In this document: in pieces, positions 45,226-55,767 of the stretch
Position numbering within the stretch: position 1 is the stretch's first letter
Layout: every line of letters begins with the position of its first letter
DNA from: Rhizobium sp. AAP43
GTDB lineage: Bacteria; Pseudomonadota; Alphaproteobacteria; Rhizobiales; Rhizobiaceae
Assembly: GCF_001296045.1 (NCBI RefSeq)
Contig: NZ_LJHS01000020.1
Span: 1-57,731 of the forward strand
DNA length: 57,731 nt
Direction: 5' to 3'
Position numbers and translations under genes: made by a program
The notes under the pieces: model-generated
Database searches by the model: none
Seen by the model: the letters and a program-made list of their open reading frames with translations, nothing else
What the model was told of the DNA's origin: nothing

Positions 45226-47727
45226 ATGCGGATATCGAAGAAACTGCCGGTCGCTGCAGCCCTGTTCGCCCTTGTTACCTTGAGCGCTTCGGTTGCCATC
45301 GGCCTCGTGCAGCAAAGCGCGACGCTCAACGAGCAGGTTTACCAGAAACTCGAAGCGACGGCCGACGGGCGCCGCAACGAGGCCAAGCGCTTCCTGGATG
45401 CGATCCGCCTCGATGCCCATGCAATTGCCTCCAACATGATGACCCAGCAGGCCCTGTTCGGCATCACCGGCGCCTGGCCAAAGCTCGGCGACAATCCTGT
45501 CGCCGAACTGCACCGTCGTTACATTGCCGACAATCCCAATCCCGTCGGTCAAAAGTTCAAGCTTGATAGCGCCAAGGTCGACAATTACGACCGTGCCCAC
45601 CGACAGGGCCACACCACCTTTGTCAAACACCTGCAGGCGCTGGGCTACTACGACATCTTCCTGATCGATGCCGACGGCAACGTCGTCTACACCGTGCAGA
45701 AGGAAGATGACTTCGGCACGAACCTGCTGACAGGCCCCTACAAGGATACGGGCCTCGGCCAGGTCTACCGCAAGGTCATGCAGAGCGACGATCCGGGGAT
45801 CTTCGCCAATTCGGAATTCGAGAATTACGCACCATCGCTCGGCGCCCCGGCAGCTTTTGTTGCCGTGCCGATTATCATGAGCGATCGCAAGATTGGCGTG
45901 CTCGCCTATCAGTTGCCCAACGACCAGATCAACGCGATCTTCTCCAACACGCGCGGTCTTGGAGAAACGGGTGAGACGCTGCTCGTCGACGTTTCCGGCA
46001 CGGTGATCAACGACAGCGGCCGCACCCCGGAAGCCGATGGGCTTGTCACAAAGATTGCCTCTCCAATGATTGCAGAGGTCGCAGCCGGCGCGGAGAAGAG
46101 CGGCTTGCTCGAAGGCTACCGCGGCATGGAAAGCAACGCTGCCATCGTTCCCCTTCAGTTCGGTGATGTGAAATGGGCCGTCGTCGCCCTGATCGGCGCA
46201 TCCGAAGTCTCCTCGCAACTCCAGGCGACGGCGCTGAAGTCGATCGGGTTCGGCCTGGTTCTGATCCTTCTCGGTTCGATCGTTGGCCTCATCTTCTCTC
46301 GCACGCTGACGCGCCCGATCTCGGATCTGGTTGGCGCCATGCGGGAATTGGCCACAGGAAATACGGATATCGACCTGAAGGGCGTCGACCGCAAGGACGA
46401 AATCGGCGACATGGTGCGCTCCGTCGCCGTCTTCCGGCAGGCGGAAATCGACAAGCGCCAGCTCGAAACCGAAGCGACAGCGCGCCGGTCTGCGGGTGAA
46501 GCAGAACGCCAGCTGCGGGAGCAGGAGCGGGCCGCAGCCCAGGCCGAGTTGACCGAGGCGATTGATGTTCTGGGTTCTGGTCTCCAGCGTCTGGCCAGTG
46601 GGGACCTGACGACCCCGATCCGCAAGCCGCTGACGGGCAATCTCGACCGGCTACGCATCGACTTCAACGCCTCGCTGGAGCGCCTTTCGGCGACAGTGTC
46701 GGCCGTGCATGGCAATGTTGCCGAGATCAATCGCAAGAGCGGCGCCGTCGGTGGTGCGACAGCTGATCTGTCGCTGCGCACCGAGCAGCAGGCCGCCGCT
46801 CTCGTCGAAACCTCCGCGGCCATCCGCCAGATCATGGAAGCGATCCGGCATTCCTCGGAGCGCGCCGAAAATGCCTCGCGTCTGGCACTCGAAGCCCGCA
46901 CCAATTCCGACCGTTCCGGCGAGATCGTCGGCGGTGCGGTGGATGCCATGAGCCGTATCGAGCAGGCCTCGAGCGAGATCTCGAAGATCATCAACGTCAT
47001 TGATGAAATCGCCTTCCAGACCAACTTGCTGGCTTTGAATGCCGGCGTGGAGGCCGCCCGTGCTGGCGAAGCCGGAAAGGGCTTCGCGGTCGTCGCGCAG
47101 GAAGTCCGTGAGTTGGCCCAGCGCTCGGCCAATGCGGCAAAGGACATCAAGGCTCTGATCACCAAGTCGGGCCAGGAAGTCTCGGCCGGTGTGGGACTGG
47201 TGCGCGAAACGGGTGCCGTACTCTCAGCGATCGCAGGCCAGGTTGTCCAGATCGGCGATCACATCCATTCGATTGCCTCGACTTCCAGACAGCAGTCGAC
47301 GAGCCTCAACGAGATCAATGACGCTGTGACCCGCATGGAGAATGTGACGCAGCAGAATGCCAACGCCGCCGAACAGACCAATGCGGCCATGACCGGCCTG
47401 ACACGCGATGCCGAGATGCTCTCCGAGCTCGTTGGGCAGTTCACCGTGGAAAATAATGCGAGCGGCATGCAGAACCGGTTTGCCGACCAGCGCGATACGC
47501 CGTTCTCGCGCCCCCTGGGATCGGCTCCGTCTGCGCCATCCACACCAGCATCGGCACCGTCCTCTCTGCTGCGCAAGACGGGCCCGAAGGTCGTGCCCGC
47601 CCAGCCCGGCAGCCGCTCGGTCGCCTCGCCGGCACGCTCGCTGATGGACAAGATCTCAATCGGCCTGGGCGCCAAGATGACTCAGGCGAAAGACACGAAG
47701 TCCGAAAACGAGTGGGAAGAGTTCTGA
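45226..47727 (+). CDS. Methyl-accepting chemotaxis protein (dCache sensor)
   Basis: 833 residues from the ATG at 45226 (GGAG eight bases upstream). Membrane segment 1 at about 10-30, a periplasmic double-Cache domain (about 35-335, including [20 protein letters not shown] and [15 protein letters not shown]), membrane segment 2 at about 340-360, HAMP at about 362-415 ([22 protein letters not shown]) with a second HAMP-like unit near 455-500, then the methylated-helix signalling domain with tip [41 protein letters not shown]. The extreme C-terminus is EWEEF, a CheR/CheB-tethering pentapeptide-like end, so it should be a high-abundance-type receptor. Ligand unknown. Confidence 0.93.
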   Translation: MRISKKLPVAAALFALVTLSASVAIGLVQQSATLNEQVYQKLEATADGRRNEAKRFLDAIRLDAHAIASNMMTQQALFGITGAWPKLGDNPVAELHRRYIADNPNPVGQKFKLDSAKVDNYDRAHRQGHTTFVKHLQALGYYDIFLIDADGNVVYTVQKEDDFGTNLLTGPYKDTGLGQVYRKVMQSDDPGIFANSEFENYAPSLGAPAAFVAVPIIMSDRKIGVLAYQLPNDQINAIFSNTRGLGETGETLLVDVSGTVINDSGRTPEADGLVTKIASPMIAEVAAGAEKSGLLEGYRGMESNAAIVPLQFGDVKWAVVALIGASEVSSQLQATALKSIGFGLVLILLGSIVGLIFSRTLTRPISDLVGAMRELATGNTDIDLKGVDRKDEIGDMVRSVAVFRQAEIDKRQLETEATARRSAGEAERQLREQERAAAQAELTEAIDVLGSGLQRLASGDLTTPIRKPLTGNLDRLRIDFNASLERLSATVSAVHGNVAEINRKSGAVGGATADLSLRTEQQAAALVETSAAIRQIMEAIRHSSERAENASRLALEARTNSDRSGEIVGGAVDAMSRIEQASSEISKIINVIDEIAFQTNLLALNAGVEAARAGEAGKGFAVVAQEVRELAQRSANAAKDIKALITKSGQEVSAGVGLVRETGAVLSAIAGQVVQIGDHIHSIASTSRQQSTSLNEINDAVTRMENVTQQNANAAEQTNAAMTGLTRDAEMLSELVGQFTVENNASGMQNRFADQRDTPFSRPLGSAPSAPSTPASAPSSLLRKTGPKVVPAQPGSRSVASPARSLMDKISIGLGAKMTQAKDTKSENEWEEF

Positions 47728-47751
47728 GGCCTGAAAGGTTCCTGAAACGGC

Positions 47752-47785
47752 AAACGGCGCGGTTACCCGCGCCGTTTTGTTTTTG
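47752..47785 (+). terminator. Intrinsic terminator after the chemoreceptor gene
   Basis: AAACGGCGCGG and CCGCGCCGTTT form a perfect 11-bp stem with a 4-base loop, followed by TGTTTTTG. It lies between convergent genes and may serve both. Confidence 0.88.
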
Positions 47786-47798
47786 TCTGTAGAAGTGC

Positions 47799-48701
47799 TC
47801 AGGCCTTGGCCTTCGGTCCTTCATCCGCTGCACTGGCGGAACCGTCGCTCTGTGTCGCGGCACGGTAGGTGTCGAAGATCTGCTCCATGCTCTTCTGATA
47901 GTTCTTCTGCACTTCAAGCCCGCTGTCGAACAGCGTGTTGATCATCGCCGAGAAACTTTCCTGCGCTTCCTTCTCCGCCGCCTTTGGCGCTTCTGCCTGC
48001 GGCTTCGGGGCCTCGGCCGGCTGACCGTTCATCTGGGCGGAATAAGCAGCCGCAATGTCCTGGAAGGCCTTGGTGAAGGGGTTGTCGAGGAAGGGATTGG
48101 CAGGCGCCTGCGGCTCCGGCTTGGTCGCCGCGCCACCCATCATCTCCTGGAAGGCCCGGGTAAACGGATTGTCGAACATGGTGGCAGGCTGCGGCTTCGG
48201 CTGAAGGCCGGTATTTTCGAGCCATTGCTGCATCATCGCGGCCATCGGGTGTCCGGCAAAGGCATTGGCGCCGGAGAATTGCCCGGTGGTCTGTTTGAAC
48301 AACCCGCCCATGATTGTATCGGCCATGGCCGGCATCATCTGCTTGAGAATGTCCTGGCCGATCCCAGTCAGCTGAGCTGCCTGTGCCGCGATCGCGCGCG
48401 AGACCTCCTTGGAGCCGAAGATCTGCTGCAGCACCTGATTGCCATCGGCGACCCCCTGCGGGGTGAAGGCAGCGCTCATGTCTTCGAAGTAGCGCGCATA
48501 ATTGGCAGACGACATGGCCTGCAATAGCGTCGAGAAATCGTAAGGATTGGCGGCGTTGCGCTTGAAGCCGGAGGCAAACGCGGGCGTCAGCGCGGCGATG
48601 GCCTTGGCTGTCTGCTCCTGGGCCAGGCCGAACTGCCGCGCCATGGCATCCATCGCCTTGCCGTTCTGCGCCTGGAGCATCATGTCGAACAATGGCAGCA
48701 T
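47799..48701 (-). CDS. DUF937 domain protein
   Basis: 300 residues from the ATG at 48701 (GGGAG eight bases upstream). The N-terminal 160 residues match DUF937: LLPLFDMMLQAQNG, then LTPAFASGFKRNA, and VLQQIFGSKEVSRAIAAQAAQLTGIGQDILKQMMPAMADTIMGGL. The rest is Pro/Ala-rich with two related NPFxxxFxEMM/NPFxxxFxDI motifs (DNPFTRAFQEMMGG, DNPFTKAFQDIAAA) and ends in a helical, acidic region. Function not known. Confidence 0.82.
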   Translation of the reverse strand: MLPLFDMMLQAQNGKAMDAMARQFGLAQEQTAKAIAALTPAFASGFKRNAANPYDFSTLLQAMSSANYARYFEDMSAAFTPQGVADGNQVLQQIFGSKEVSRAIAAQAAQLTGIGQDILKQMMPAMADTIMGGLFKQTTGQFSGANAFAGHPMAAMMQQWLENTGLQPKPQPATMFDNPFTRAFQEMMGGAATKPEPQAPANPFLDNPFTKAFQDIAAAYSAQMNGQPAEAPKPQAEAPKAAEKEAQESFSAMINTLFDSGLEVQKNYQKSMEQIFDTYRAATQSDGSASAADEGPKAKA

Positions 48702-48821
48702 GGACTTTTCTCCCCGAATGCGTGCAGCTGAATCAGCACTATAATCGCAAAAAGCCCGGCGCAAACCGGTTTTTGCCGGTTTCATCGCCGAGCCTTTGTA
48801 TGGGGCAAAAAGCGCTATCGC

Positions 48822-50195
48822 TTAGTACTGATACTCGTCGAAAGCGGGCTCCACCGAACCGTTCCAGCGGCCGTGATAGAGCATCAGCAGATCGTCGGCG
48901 AGCGTGGCACGCTTGGCCAGAACTTCGTCCAGCGGGTTGAGGAAGACGCTCTCGTCATTGCCTTCGGTATTGAGCCGCGCCCGAGCCTGCAGGCCCTGCC
49001 GGGAGATCGCCACCACCTCGCGGCAGACATCGAGAAGCGGCCGGCCGGCAACGCTGGCCTTCAGCCCCTGCGACGGCACGCTGTCACGCATGGCAATGAC
49101 GTCCTCGACGGTCCAGTCGGCGGTCAACGCATCGGCTGCAGCCAGTGCTGCATCGTCGTAAAGAAGCCCGACCCAGAAAGCCGGGAGCGCGCAGATCCGC
49201 CGCCAGGGGCCACCATCGGCACCCCGCATTTCGAGGAAGCGCTTGAGGCGCACTTCTGGGAACAGGGTGGAGAGGTGGTTGGTCCAGTCGCCGAGCTGCG
49301 GTTCCCAATCGGCAATCTCGCCCTTCAACGCGCCATCCATGAACTGGCGGAAGGTGATGTGGGTACAGTCGTGGTAGCGGCCGTCACGTACGACGAAATA
49401 CATCGGCGCATCGATCGCCCAACGGACATAGTCACCAAACCCGAAATCCTTCGAGAAGGTAAAGGGCAGGATGCCGGCACGCTGGTTGTCAGTATCGCGC
49501 CAGATGTTGCCGCGCCAGGACAGAAGCCCGTTCGGCTTGCCTTCGGTAAACGGCGAGGCAGCGAAGAGGGCGGTGGCCACCGACTGCAGCTTCATCGAGA
49601 CGCGCATCTTGTTGCGCATATCCGCTTCCGAGGAAAAGTCGAGGTTTACCTGAATTGTGCAGGTCCGGTACATCATGTCGAGGCCCTGGCTGCCGACCTT
49701 CGGCATGTAGCGCGCCATGATGTCGTAGCGGGATTTCGGCATGCGCGGCGTCTCGGCCAGCGACCATTTCGGACTGCCGCCCAGGCCGAGGAAGCGGATG
49801 CCCATCGGCTCGGCGATCTCCCTGAGAACGGCGAGGTGCTGGTTGGATTCCCGGCAGGTCTCGTGCAGCGTCTCGAGCGGCGCGCCCGAAAGCTCGAACT
49901 GGCCGCCGGGCTCGATCGAGATGGCGCCCATGCCGGATTGCTCACCAAGGCCGATGATGTTCTCGCCGTCCATGATCGGCTCCCAGCCGAGCTTGGCCTG
50001 CATGCCCTTGAGCAGGGCCGAAATGCTGGCGTCGCCGAAATAGGGCACGGGGCTGTTGTCGGCGCGGAAGAACGCGAACTTCTCGTGCTCGGTGCCGATC
50101 CGGAAGGCCTCCTTCGGCTTTGAGCCGGCCGCCAGATAGGCAGCCATGTCATCGAGTGTGCCGAGAGGTGTCTGGTCGGTCGTGTCACGGGCCAT
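48822..50195 (-). CDS. gshA: Glutamate-cysteine ligase, plant type
   Basis: 457 residues from the ATG at 50195 (AAGG eight bases upstream), the usual length in rhizobia. Makes gamma-glutamylcysteine, the first step of glutathione synthesis, in the cytoplasm. Motifs: RIGTEHEKFAF, EPGGQFELSGAP (active site), MYRTCTIQVNLDF, THITFRQFMDG and the C-terminal GNDESVFLNPL. Plant-type GCLs are regulated by a disulfide; here Cys residues occur near TCTIQ and ETCRES. The rsmE gene lies upstream on the same strand. Confidence 0.95.
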   Translation of the reverse strand: MARDTTDQTPLGTLDDMAAYLAAGSKPKEAFRIGTEHEKFAFFRADNSPVPYFGDASISALLKGMQAKLGWEPIMDGENIIGLGEQSGMGAISIEPGGQFELSGAPLETLHETCRESNQHLAVLREIAEPMGIRFLGLGGSPKWSLAETPRMPKSRYDIMARYMPKVGSQGLDMMYRTCTIQVNLDFSSEADMRNKMRVSMKLQSVATALFAASPFTEGKPNGLLSWRGNIWRDTDNQRAGILPFTFSKDFGFGDYVRWAIDAPMYFVVRDGRYHDCTHITFRQFMDGALKGEIADWEPQLGDWTNHLSTLFPEVRLKRFLEMRGADGGPWRRICALPAFWVGLLYDDAALAAADALTADWTVEDVIAMRDSVPSQGLKASVAGRPLLDVCREVVAISRQGLQARARLNTEGNDESVFLNPLDEVLAKRATLADDLLMLYHGRWNGSVEPAFDEYQY

Positions 50196-50353
50196 GAAAT
50201 AAACCTTGTTGGGCGTCGCCAATCGGCATGCAGGGCCTCAGCGTGAGGCCCGACTATCGGGTTGATTGGACCGGTTTCATATGCCGTGCAAGTGAAATTC
50301 TCTCAAGCACGGCTGGAAAAATCTGAAGCTTCCGTGGCTGTGATCGCAGGGGC

Positions 50354-51091
50354 TCAGTTCCAGTCGCCGATTGCTGCCTGGACGACGGCAAGTGCTGCGA
50401 CAGCTGCCGTGTCGGCCCTGAGGATACGGGGCCCCAGTGGTATGGCTGTCACGAAGGCGAGCCCTCGCAGCAACTGGCGTTCTTCCTCGGAAAATCCGCC
50501 TTCAGGACCTACCAACAGGGCAAGAGACCGCTCTCTTATGCTCTGTAGGGCAGGGAGCGGATTTTGCGTGGCACTGTCCTCGTCGCAATAGATGATGCGG
50601 CGGTCCGCAGGCCAGCGTTCTAGAAGGTCCTTGAGCTTGAGCGGCTCACGCACTTGGGGGATCGCAAGGATGCCGCATTGTTCGGCCGCCTCGACGGCAT
50701 TGGCCTGAAGGCGCTCAACGCTGCCGATCTTGCCCTGCACATGCTGGGTCATGACCGGTTGCAGCACGCCGGCACCCATTTCCACGGCCTTCTGCACGAG
50801 ATAGTCCATGCGGCCGACCTTGAGAGGGGCAAAGAGGAAGTGGAGATCGCTGTCGGCCGGTTGCGGCCGGGTCTCTTCGGCGGGGGTAATCAGGATGCGT
50901 TTGCGGGTGGGAAAGCGAAGCGTGGCACGCCATTCGCCATCACGGCCGTTGAACACCAGGATTTCGGCGCCATCCTCGAGGCGGAGCACATTGGCGAGAT
51001 AGTTGAACTGCTCGCTCGTCGCTTCGAATCCCTGCTGGCTGGAAAGATCTGCCTCCACATGAAGCCGCTGCATCCGGTAGTTCGCGCGCAT
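50354..51091 (-). CDS. rsmE: 16S rRNA (uracil1498-N3)-methyltransferase RsmE
   Basis: 246 residues from the ATG at 51091 (AGGA site). SPOUT-fold methyltransferase: N-terminal PUA-like region ([24 protein letters not shown]) and the SAM knot [13 protein letters not shown] and [16 protein letters not shown]. Methylates U1498 of 16S rRNA. It lies 20 bases after the Pit transporter stop; likely co-transcribed. Confidence 0.95.
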   Translation of the reverse strand: MRANYRMQRLHVEADLSSQQGFEATSEQFNYLANVLRLEDGAEILVFNGRDGEWRATLRFPTRKRILITPAEETRPQPADSDLHFLFAPLKVGRMDYLVQKAVEMGAGVLQPVMTQHVQGKIGSVERLQANAVEAAEQCGILAIPQVREPLKLKDLLERWPADRRIIYCDEDSATQNPLPALQSIRERSLALLVGPEGGFSEEERQLLRGLAFVTAIPLGPRILRADTAAVAALAVVQAAIGDWN

Positions 51092-51110
51092 ATATGTCCT
51101 GTCTCCACTG

Positions 51111-52616
51111 TCAGGGAACGAGGTGAGACATAACCAAATATAGAACCGCTGCAAGAGCGGCGGACGTTGGAACCGTGATGACCCAGGCAGCCACAATCGT
51201 CATGAAATGCGAACGGCGGACGAGGTAGCGGCGACGCAACTCCTCGGGATTGCGCTCGGGCTTCGGTTCCGCCTCAAAGCGCTCCGCCTTTGCTCGCATA
51301 TATTCCACCCGGCGTTTCGAGTGGCGCGTGTACCATTCGCGGAAGAAGCCGACGCCGAACACGGCTCCCACAGCGATATGGGTCGAACTCACCGGCAGGC
51401 CGAGCGCCGATGCCAGGATCACGGTCGTTGCGGTCGAGAGGGATACGCAAAACGCCCGCATCGGGTTGAGCTTGGTGATCTCCTCGCCGACGATGCGGAT
51501 CAGCCGTGGACCGAACAAAAGGATCCCGACAGAAATGCCGAAAGCCCCGATCAGAAGAACCCAGAGCTGTGGCGTGCCGCTGCCGGTCATGCCGTCCGGG
51601 CGCGTGGCTTCAACAATGGCAGTGAGCGGGCCGATCGCATTGGCAACGTCGTTTGCGCCATGCGCAAAGGAGAGGAGCGCGGCCGCGAAAATCAGTGGCA
51701 GCCGGAAGAGCTTGCGCAGCGACTGGTTGCGGTTTTCGAGTCCGGCAGCCTGTCGCCAAACCAGCGGCTTCACCAAAAGCCATGCAAGGAAACCGCAGAC
51801 CAGCCCAACCCCAATGGCGGTGGCGACGCCGATCGAGAGGAACTGACTGAAGCCTTCAAGCGCCAGATAGCTGATGAACGTGCCGGTCATGATGGCGATG
51901 AGGACCGGAACCCAGCGCCGGGCCGCAGCGATCTTGTCCTCGCGGTAGATGATGAATTCCTTGACGAAGGCGAGCACCAGGGCAGCGATCACACCCCCCA
52001 GAAGCGGCGAAATCACCCAGCTTGCGGTGATGGCTGCGACCATGCCCCAGTTCAGCGCTGAAGCACCGACCGCAGCGACCCCCGCGCCCAGCACGCCACC
52101 GACGATCGAATGGGTGGTCGACACCGGCGCGTTGATCCAGGTGGCGAAGTTGACCCAGACGCCTGCGGAGAGCAGGGCGGCCATCATGGCCCAGATGAAG
52201 ACGTCCCGCGAGGGCGCCATTCCAGGGCTGAGGATGCCTTCCGAAATTGTCGATACGACCTTGTCACCGGCGATCATGGCGCCCGCGATCTCGAAGACAA
52301 CGGCCATGGCAAGGGCGGTCCCCATACGGATGACCCGGGCTCCGACGGCGGGCCCGACATTGTTGGTCACATCGTTGGCGCCGATATTCATCGCCATATA
52401 GGCGGCAACAGTCGCCGCAGCCACCACGATGGTCGCGCCCGAGCGATCCATGGCAGCACCTGCCGCAACGACCGCTGCCAAAATCAGGAAAATGAGAGCC
52501 AGTCCGAAGGGTGCGACACCGCGCCAGACATGCTGCGACGCCTCCTCAACCTGGGTGATCTTGTCCAGATCCTTGTCCAGTGTTGGCTTGAGAAGCTTAG
52601 GCGTCGATTTGCCCAT
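51111..52616 (-). CDS. pit: Low-affinity inorganic phosphate transporter, PiT family
   Basis: 501 residues with about 10-11 membrane segments. Both PiT signature repeats are present: [11 protein letters not shown] in the N-terminal half and [11 protein letters not shown] in the second; [11 protein letters not shown] and [10 protein letters not shown] complete the paired motifs. Imports metal-phosphate driven by protons. In many rhizobia pit follows a DUF47 (pap) gene; no such gene is adjacent here. A NUDIX gene lies upstream on the same strand. Confidence 0.93.
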   Translation of the reverse strand: MGKSTPKLLKPTLDKDLDKITQVEEASQHVWRGVAPFGLALIFLILAAVVAAGAAMDRSGATIVVAAATVAAYMAMNIGANDVTNNVGPAVGARVIRMGTALAMAVVFEIAGAMIAGDKVVSTISEGILSPGMAPSRDVFIWAMMAALLSAGVWVNFATWINAPVSTTHSIVGGVLGAGVAAVGASALNWGMVAAITASWVISPLLGGVIAALVLAFVKEFIIYREDKIAAARRWVPVLIAIMTGTFISYLALEGFSQFLSIGVATAIGVGLVCGFLAWLLVKPLVWRQAAGLENRNQSLRKLFRLPLIFAAALLSFAHGANDVANAIGPLTAIVEATRPDGMTGSGTPQLWVLLIGAFGISVGILLFGPRLIRIVGEEITKLNPMRAFCVSLSTATTVILASALGLPVSSTHIAVGAVFGVGFFREWYTRHSKRRVEYMRAKAERFEAEPKPERNPEELRRRYLVRRSHFMTIVAAWVITVPTSAALAAVLYLVMSHLVP

Positions 52617-52820
52617 GAGGCTAGGCTCCCGGAAGAAACCGCAGACCGGTCTCCCATTCCGAGCAGTCTACTCTGTGTCTGTGAAATTGACGTTGCGGCA
52701 CGATCATCGAAGCAGGGTGCCACAACATGGGAAAACGGCACCGAAGCGTGAGATATCTGCAGTAGCGGTATCTGCAAATCGACGTGGCTTCAATATGTCA
52801 CTTTGGTGACATTTGCTGTT

Positions 52821-53333
52821 TCAGGCTGCTTTTCCGGACTTTTTAGGGGTGTCGGCTGCAATGGCCTCCAGCAGCTTTTCGAAGGCGAGAAACAGGACCT
52901 GCAGCTCCGGCTCTTCCACTCGCCGCGCTGCCTCGCGGCAGGCAACCCATTCGAAACGGCGCGTTCCCTTTTCCGGGAAATCCTTGGCTACGCTCTTGAC
53001 TTCAAGCGCATGAACCTGCGCACGGGTCGGCACCTTCAGCCCGTTTTTCAGCTTCTTCAAATAGGAGTAGCTGCCGATGGGGTCGCGTGTCGCCTTGCCG
53101 AGAATGCCGGCCTCTTCGAAGGCCTCGCGCTCGGCGATGGCGTGGGGCTGCTTGCCTGCCATGTGCCAGCCCTTCGGAATCACCCAGCGACCGGTATCGC
53201 GGCTGGTGATCAGCAACACTTCAAGCTCGCCAGTCTTTTTGTGGCGGCGGTAGCAGATCGCGGCAAATTGCTGCCGCGGCGGCCGCTGCAGCATGAGCCT
53301 GAGATCGGATGTGATGCGACCAATGATTCCCAA
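52821..53333 (-). CDS. NUDIX hydrolase (DIPP-like)
   Basis: 170 residues. NUDIX box with GWHMAGKQPHAIAEREAFEEAG (Gx5Ex7REUXEEXGU pattern) and a second strand set LEVLLITSRDTGRWVIPKG. This pattern fits diphosphoinositol-polyphosphate/diadenosine-phosphate NUDIX enzymes, which hydrolyse nucleoside diphosphates linked to X. The C-terminus is Lys/Ala-rich. Just downstream (52795-52812) is a small inverted repeat ATGTCAC/GTGACAT of unknown role. Confidence 0.87.
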   Translation of the reverse strand: MGIIGRITSDLRLMLQRPPRQQFAAICYRRHKKTGELEVLLITSRDTGRWVIPKGWHMAGKQPHAIAEREAFEEAGILGKATRDPIGSYSYLKKLKNGLKVPTRAQVHALEVKSVAKDFPEKGTRRFEWVACREAARRVEEPELQVLFLAFEKLLEAIAADTPKKSGKAA

Positions 53334-53521
53334 GACGTGTTCACCTCGATTCGGATTCTATATTAGATTCAGTTTATGAACGATAGAAAAAGCAAACCGA
53401 AGGTTGCCTTTTCCATCATCATTTATGGTTTACCAGAGCCTATCAGCGGTGCCCCAGTTCATACGGATTTCTATTGCGACACGATATGGCGCAAGTTCGT
53501 CATAGGGCATGGTCTGTGACG

Positions 53522-54286
53522 TTAGTCGTATCCACCGATGCCAAATTGCATCAGGCCGGTCAGCACGCCGTGCGCCGAATGGCCGTCTGTCTGCACGATG
53601 CGGGTGTTGACCTGTGCGAGGCTGGAGAGTTCTGCAAGAGCATTGCCGGGCAGGATGCCTCGGACACCGTCCAGCGTAAACATGGCCAGGTCATTGCCGG
53701 TATCCCCCGCCACCACCACTTCGTCGAGCCCGACCCCGAGCCGTTGGCAAAGCCAGGCAAGCGCGCGGCCCTTGTCTGCGAGATCCGGGATGACATCGAG
53801 ATCGCGATTGCTGGAATAGACAATGCGGACGGGATGCCCAGCACGCCTCAACCGCTGTTCCAGGCCCATAATGTCCTCGGCCTTGGCATTGTGTAGATAC
53901 CAACTCGATTTCAACGCATGCTGATACTGCGCAGGCTGGCGGGAGATCTGCTGCATCCCAAGGAGATCTGCCTCGATCAGGTCGACGTCAAATCCATGGC
54001 CGAGCGCGCGGGCATAATGCGTACCGATCTCCGGTTCCGCCGCCGAATGCAGCATGGTGCCGACGCCGCCGATGACGAAGTCTGCCTCAGGCAAACCTTC
54101 TTCGGCCGTGAAGGCGAGGATGTCCTCGATCAGCCGGCCGCTATTATAGACGAGGAGCGGCCGTCGCTCTGCGGGCAGATCTGCCCAGAACCGCGCAAAG
54201 GCCTCGCTGCCTTGGCGATCACCGGCAAGTGTGCCGTCGAGATCGGAGGAAAAGAGCCGGATCGGTTTCAATCGCCATCGTTCCAT
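53522..54286 (-). CDS. mfppB: Mannosylfructose-phosphate phosphatase (HAD family IIB)
   Basis: 254 residues from the ATG at 54286; it overlaps the end of mfpsA by 19 bases, typical of translational coupling. Removes the phosphate from mannosylfructose-phosphate. HAD motifs: DLDGTLAGDRQGS (first Asp and Thr), YNSGR, and AGDTGNDLAMF; the C2-type cap is inserted between them. The family is shared with sucrose-6-phosphate phosphatase; the call rests on pairing with mfpsA. An alternative TTG start at 54298 is less likely. Confidence 0.85.
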   Translation of the reverse strand: MERWRLKPIRLFSSDLDGTLAGDRQGSEAFARFWADLPAERRPLLVYNSGRLIEDILAFTAEEGLPEADFVIGGVGTMLHSAAEPEIGTHYARALGHGFDVDLIEADLLGMQQISRQPAQYQHALKSSWYLHNAKAEDIMGLEQRLRRAGHPVRIVYSSNRDLDVIPDLADKGRALAWLCQRLGVGLDEVVVAGDTGNDLAMFTLDGVRGILPGNALAELSSLAQVNTRIVQTDGHSAHGVLTGLMQFGIGGYD

Positions 54287-55605
54287 GGTTCCGCCCAATC
54301 GCTTTCTTCGAGCGCCTGCGCCACCGGTCGGCCCTCGACCAGAGCCACAAGCTGCTGCGCAATGCCGGTCCAGGTGAACAGGCTGCGAGCCTTGTGCGCG
54401 CCCATGCGGGACAGTCTGCCATAAAGTCGCGGATGGTTCAGCGGTTTCATCATGGTGATGCCGAGATCATATTTGTCGAAGGGATCGGCAAACAACGCAT
54501 GGCGTCCGTAGCTCACGGACCGGAACAGGCCGCCATGGATGGTCACAATGGTCGGCGTTCCGCTCGCCATGGCCTCGATAGCCGTCATGCCGAAGGGCTC
54601 GTAGCGGCTGGACAGCACGAAGAGGTCGGCGGCCCGGTACATGTCGGGCAGATCCTCATCCGCGATGAAGCCGGAGAAGTCCACCTTGTCGGCAATGCCG
54701 AGATCCTCCACCTGCTGCTTCAGCTGGGCGAGAATACCCTCTTCCTGCGCATCCATCGTCTCGCCGCCAACGGCAAGACGAAGCCGCGCATCGGGCACGC
54801 GATCCGCAAGAACCTTGAAGCCATCGATCAGCAGGTCGTAACCCTTGTTGGTGGCCAGCCGTCCCAGCGCCAGGACCGTCCGCCCGTCAAAGCCCAGGCG
54901 CTGGCGGATCATCTGGCGCGACGCGTCAGACACGGGGAAGAAGCGGTTGTCGTCATAGCCCGGCGGGATCATGTGCACGCGATTGCGCGGCAGACCATAA
55001 TCCGCTGTCAGCATGTCGAGCTGGATTGGCGTGGTCGCGATCACCAGCTGGCAGCTGCGATAGACGATCAGCTCGTGCTGAATGCGCTCCTTGAAATTGA
55101 ACTCCGCCTCGAACTTGTCGGCCCGCTCCGGATAGTCGGTCTCCATCTGCCGCTTCTTCCAGAGCCCCAGCGAATGGGGCGTGTGGATATGCGGCACCCG
55201 AAGTTCTTCCGACAGTCTCTGGCCGGCAACGCCGGCATCCCAGTAGTGGCTGTTGATGAAGAGATAGGTGAGGCCCTCACGCTTGATCCAGCGCAGCGCC
55301 TTTTCATTCCATTCGGGGAGAGAGCGGTAGAGATATTCCTTCGGGATGAAGTCACGACCACCACAGGGGATGCGCACAACCCGGACATTCTCGTCGACCT
55401 CGTCGATCTCCGGCTGGTCCTCGAAGCGCCGGGTAAAGATATCCACCTTATGGCCAAGCTGTGCGAGCTTTTTGGCAAGCTCCAGCACATAGACCACCTG
55501 TCCGCCTGTATCGGCAGCGCCCAGAGGTGGGTGCGCGGCCACATAGCCATGGGTGGAGACGAGCGCTATACGCGGCGTTTCCTGCAGATCGGGTTGAATT
55601 GCCAT
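54268..55605 (-). CDS. mfpsA: Mannosylfructose-phosphate synthase (GT4)
   Basis: 445 residues. Transfers mannose from GDP-mannose to fructose-6-phosphate, giving mannosylfructose-phosphate, a sucrose-like disaccharide osmolyte known from Agrobacterium. GT4 landmarks: ADTGGQVVYVLELA, HTPHSLG, ATTPIQLDM, ALGRLATNKGYDLLIDGF, and the nucleotide-sugar motif SSRYEPFGMTAIEAMASGTP. From memory it is closely similar to Agrobacterium MfpsA, including the DWAEPWNDGD end; this needs a proper alignment. The ATG at 55605 follows a GTG at 55614. Confidence 0.88.
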   Translation of the reverse strand: MAIQPDLQETPRIALVSTHGYVAAHPPLGAADTGGQVVYVLELAKKLAQLGHKVDIFTRRFEDQPEIDEVDENVRVVRIPCGGRDFIPKEYLYRSLPEWNEKALRWIKREGLTYLFINSHYWDAGVAGQRLSEELRVPHIHTPHSLGLWKKRQMETDYPERADKFEAEFNFKERIQHELIVYRSCQLVIATTPIQLDMLTADYGLPRNRVHMIPPGYDDNRFFPVSDASRQMIRQRLGFDGRTVLALGRLATNKGYDLLIDGFKVLADRVPDARLRLAVGGETMDAQEEGILAQLKQQVEDLGIADKVDFSGFIADEDLPDMYRAADLFVLSSRYEPFGMTAIEAMASGTPTIVTIHGGLFRSVSYGRHALFADPFDKYDLGITMMKPLNHPRLYGRLSRMGAHKARSLFTWTGIAQQLVALVEGRPVAQALEESDWAEPWNDGD

Positions 55606-55767
55606 TATCCCCACTCAGAAAATTTGTTCGTATGAAGCGGGAAACAACGCTCATACGGCACAAAAGTTCCGGTCTCACGCGACAAGACACTTCAAATGCG
55701 GCCAGGTCGCGCAAACTGGATGGGCTCAAATCTCAAGCAGAGGCGGTCATTCCTGCGCTCCTGACAA

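Noticed and set aside
52795..52812. ATGTCAC/GTGACAT inverted repeat as terminator of the NUDIX gene
   Set aside because: Only 7 bp and no U-run; too weak for a call.
54229..55635. Plus-strand 468-codon frame opposite mfpsA
   Set aside because: Antisense shadow of a well recognised glycosyltransferase; no ribosome site.
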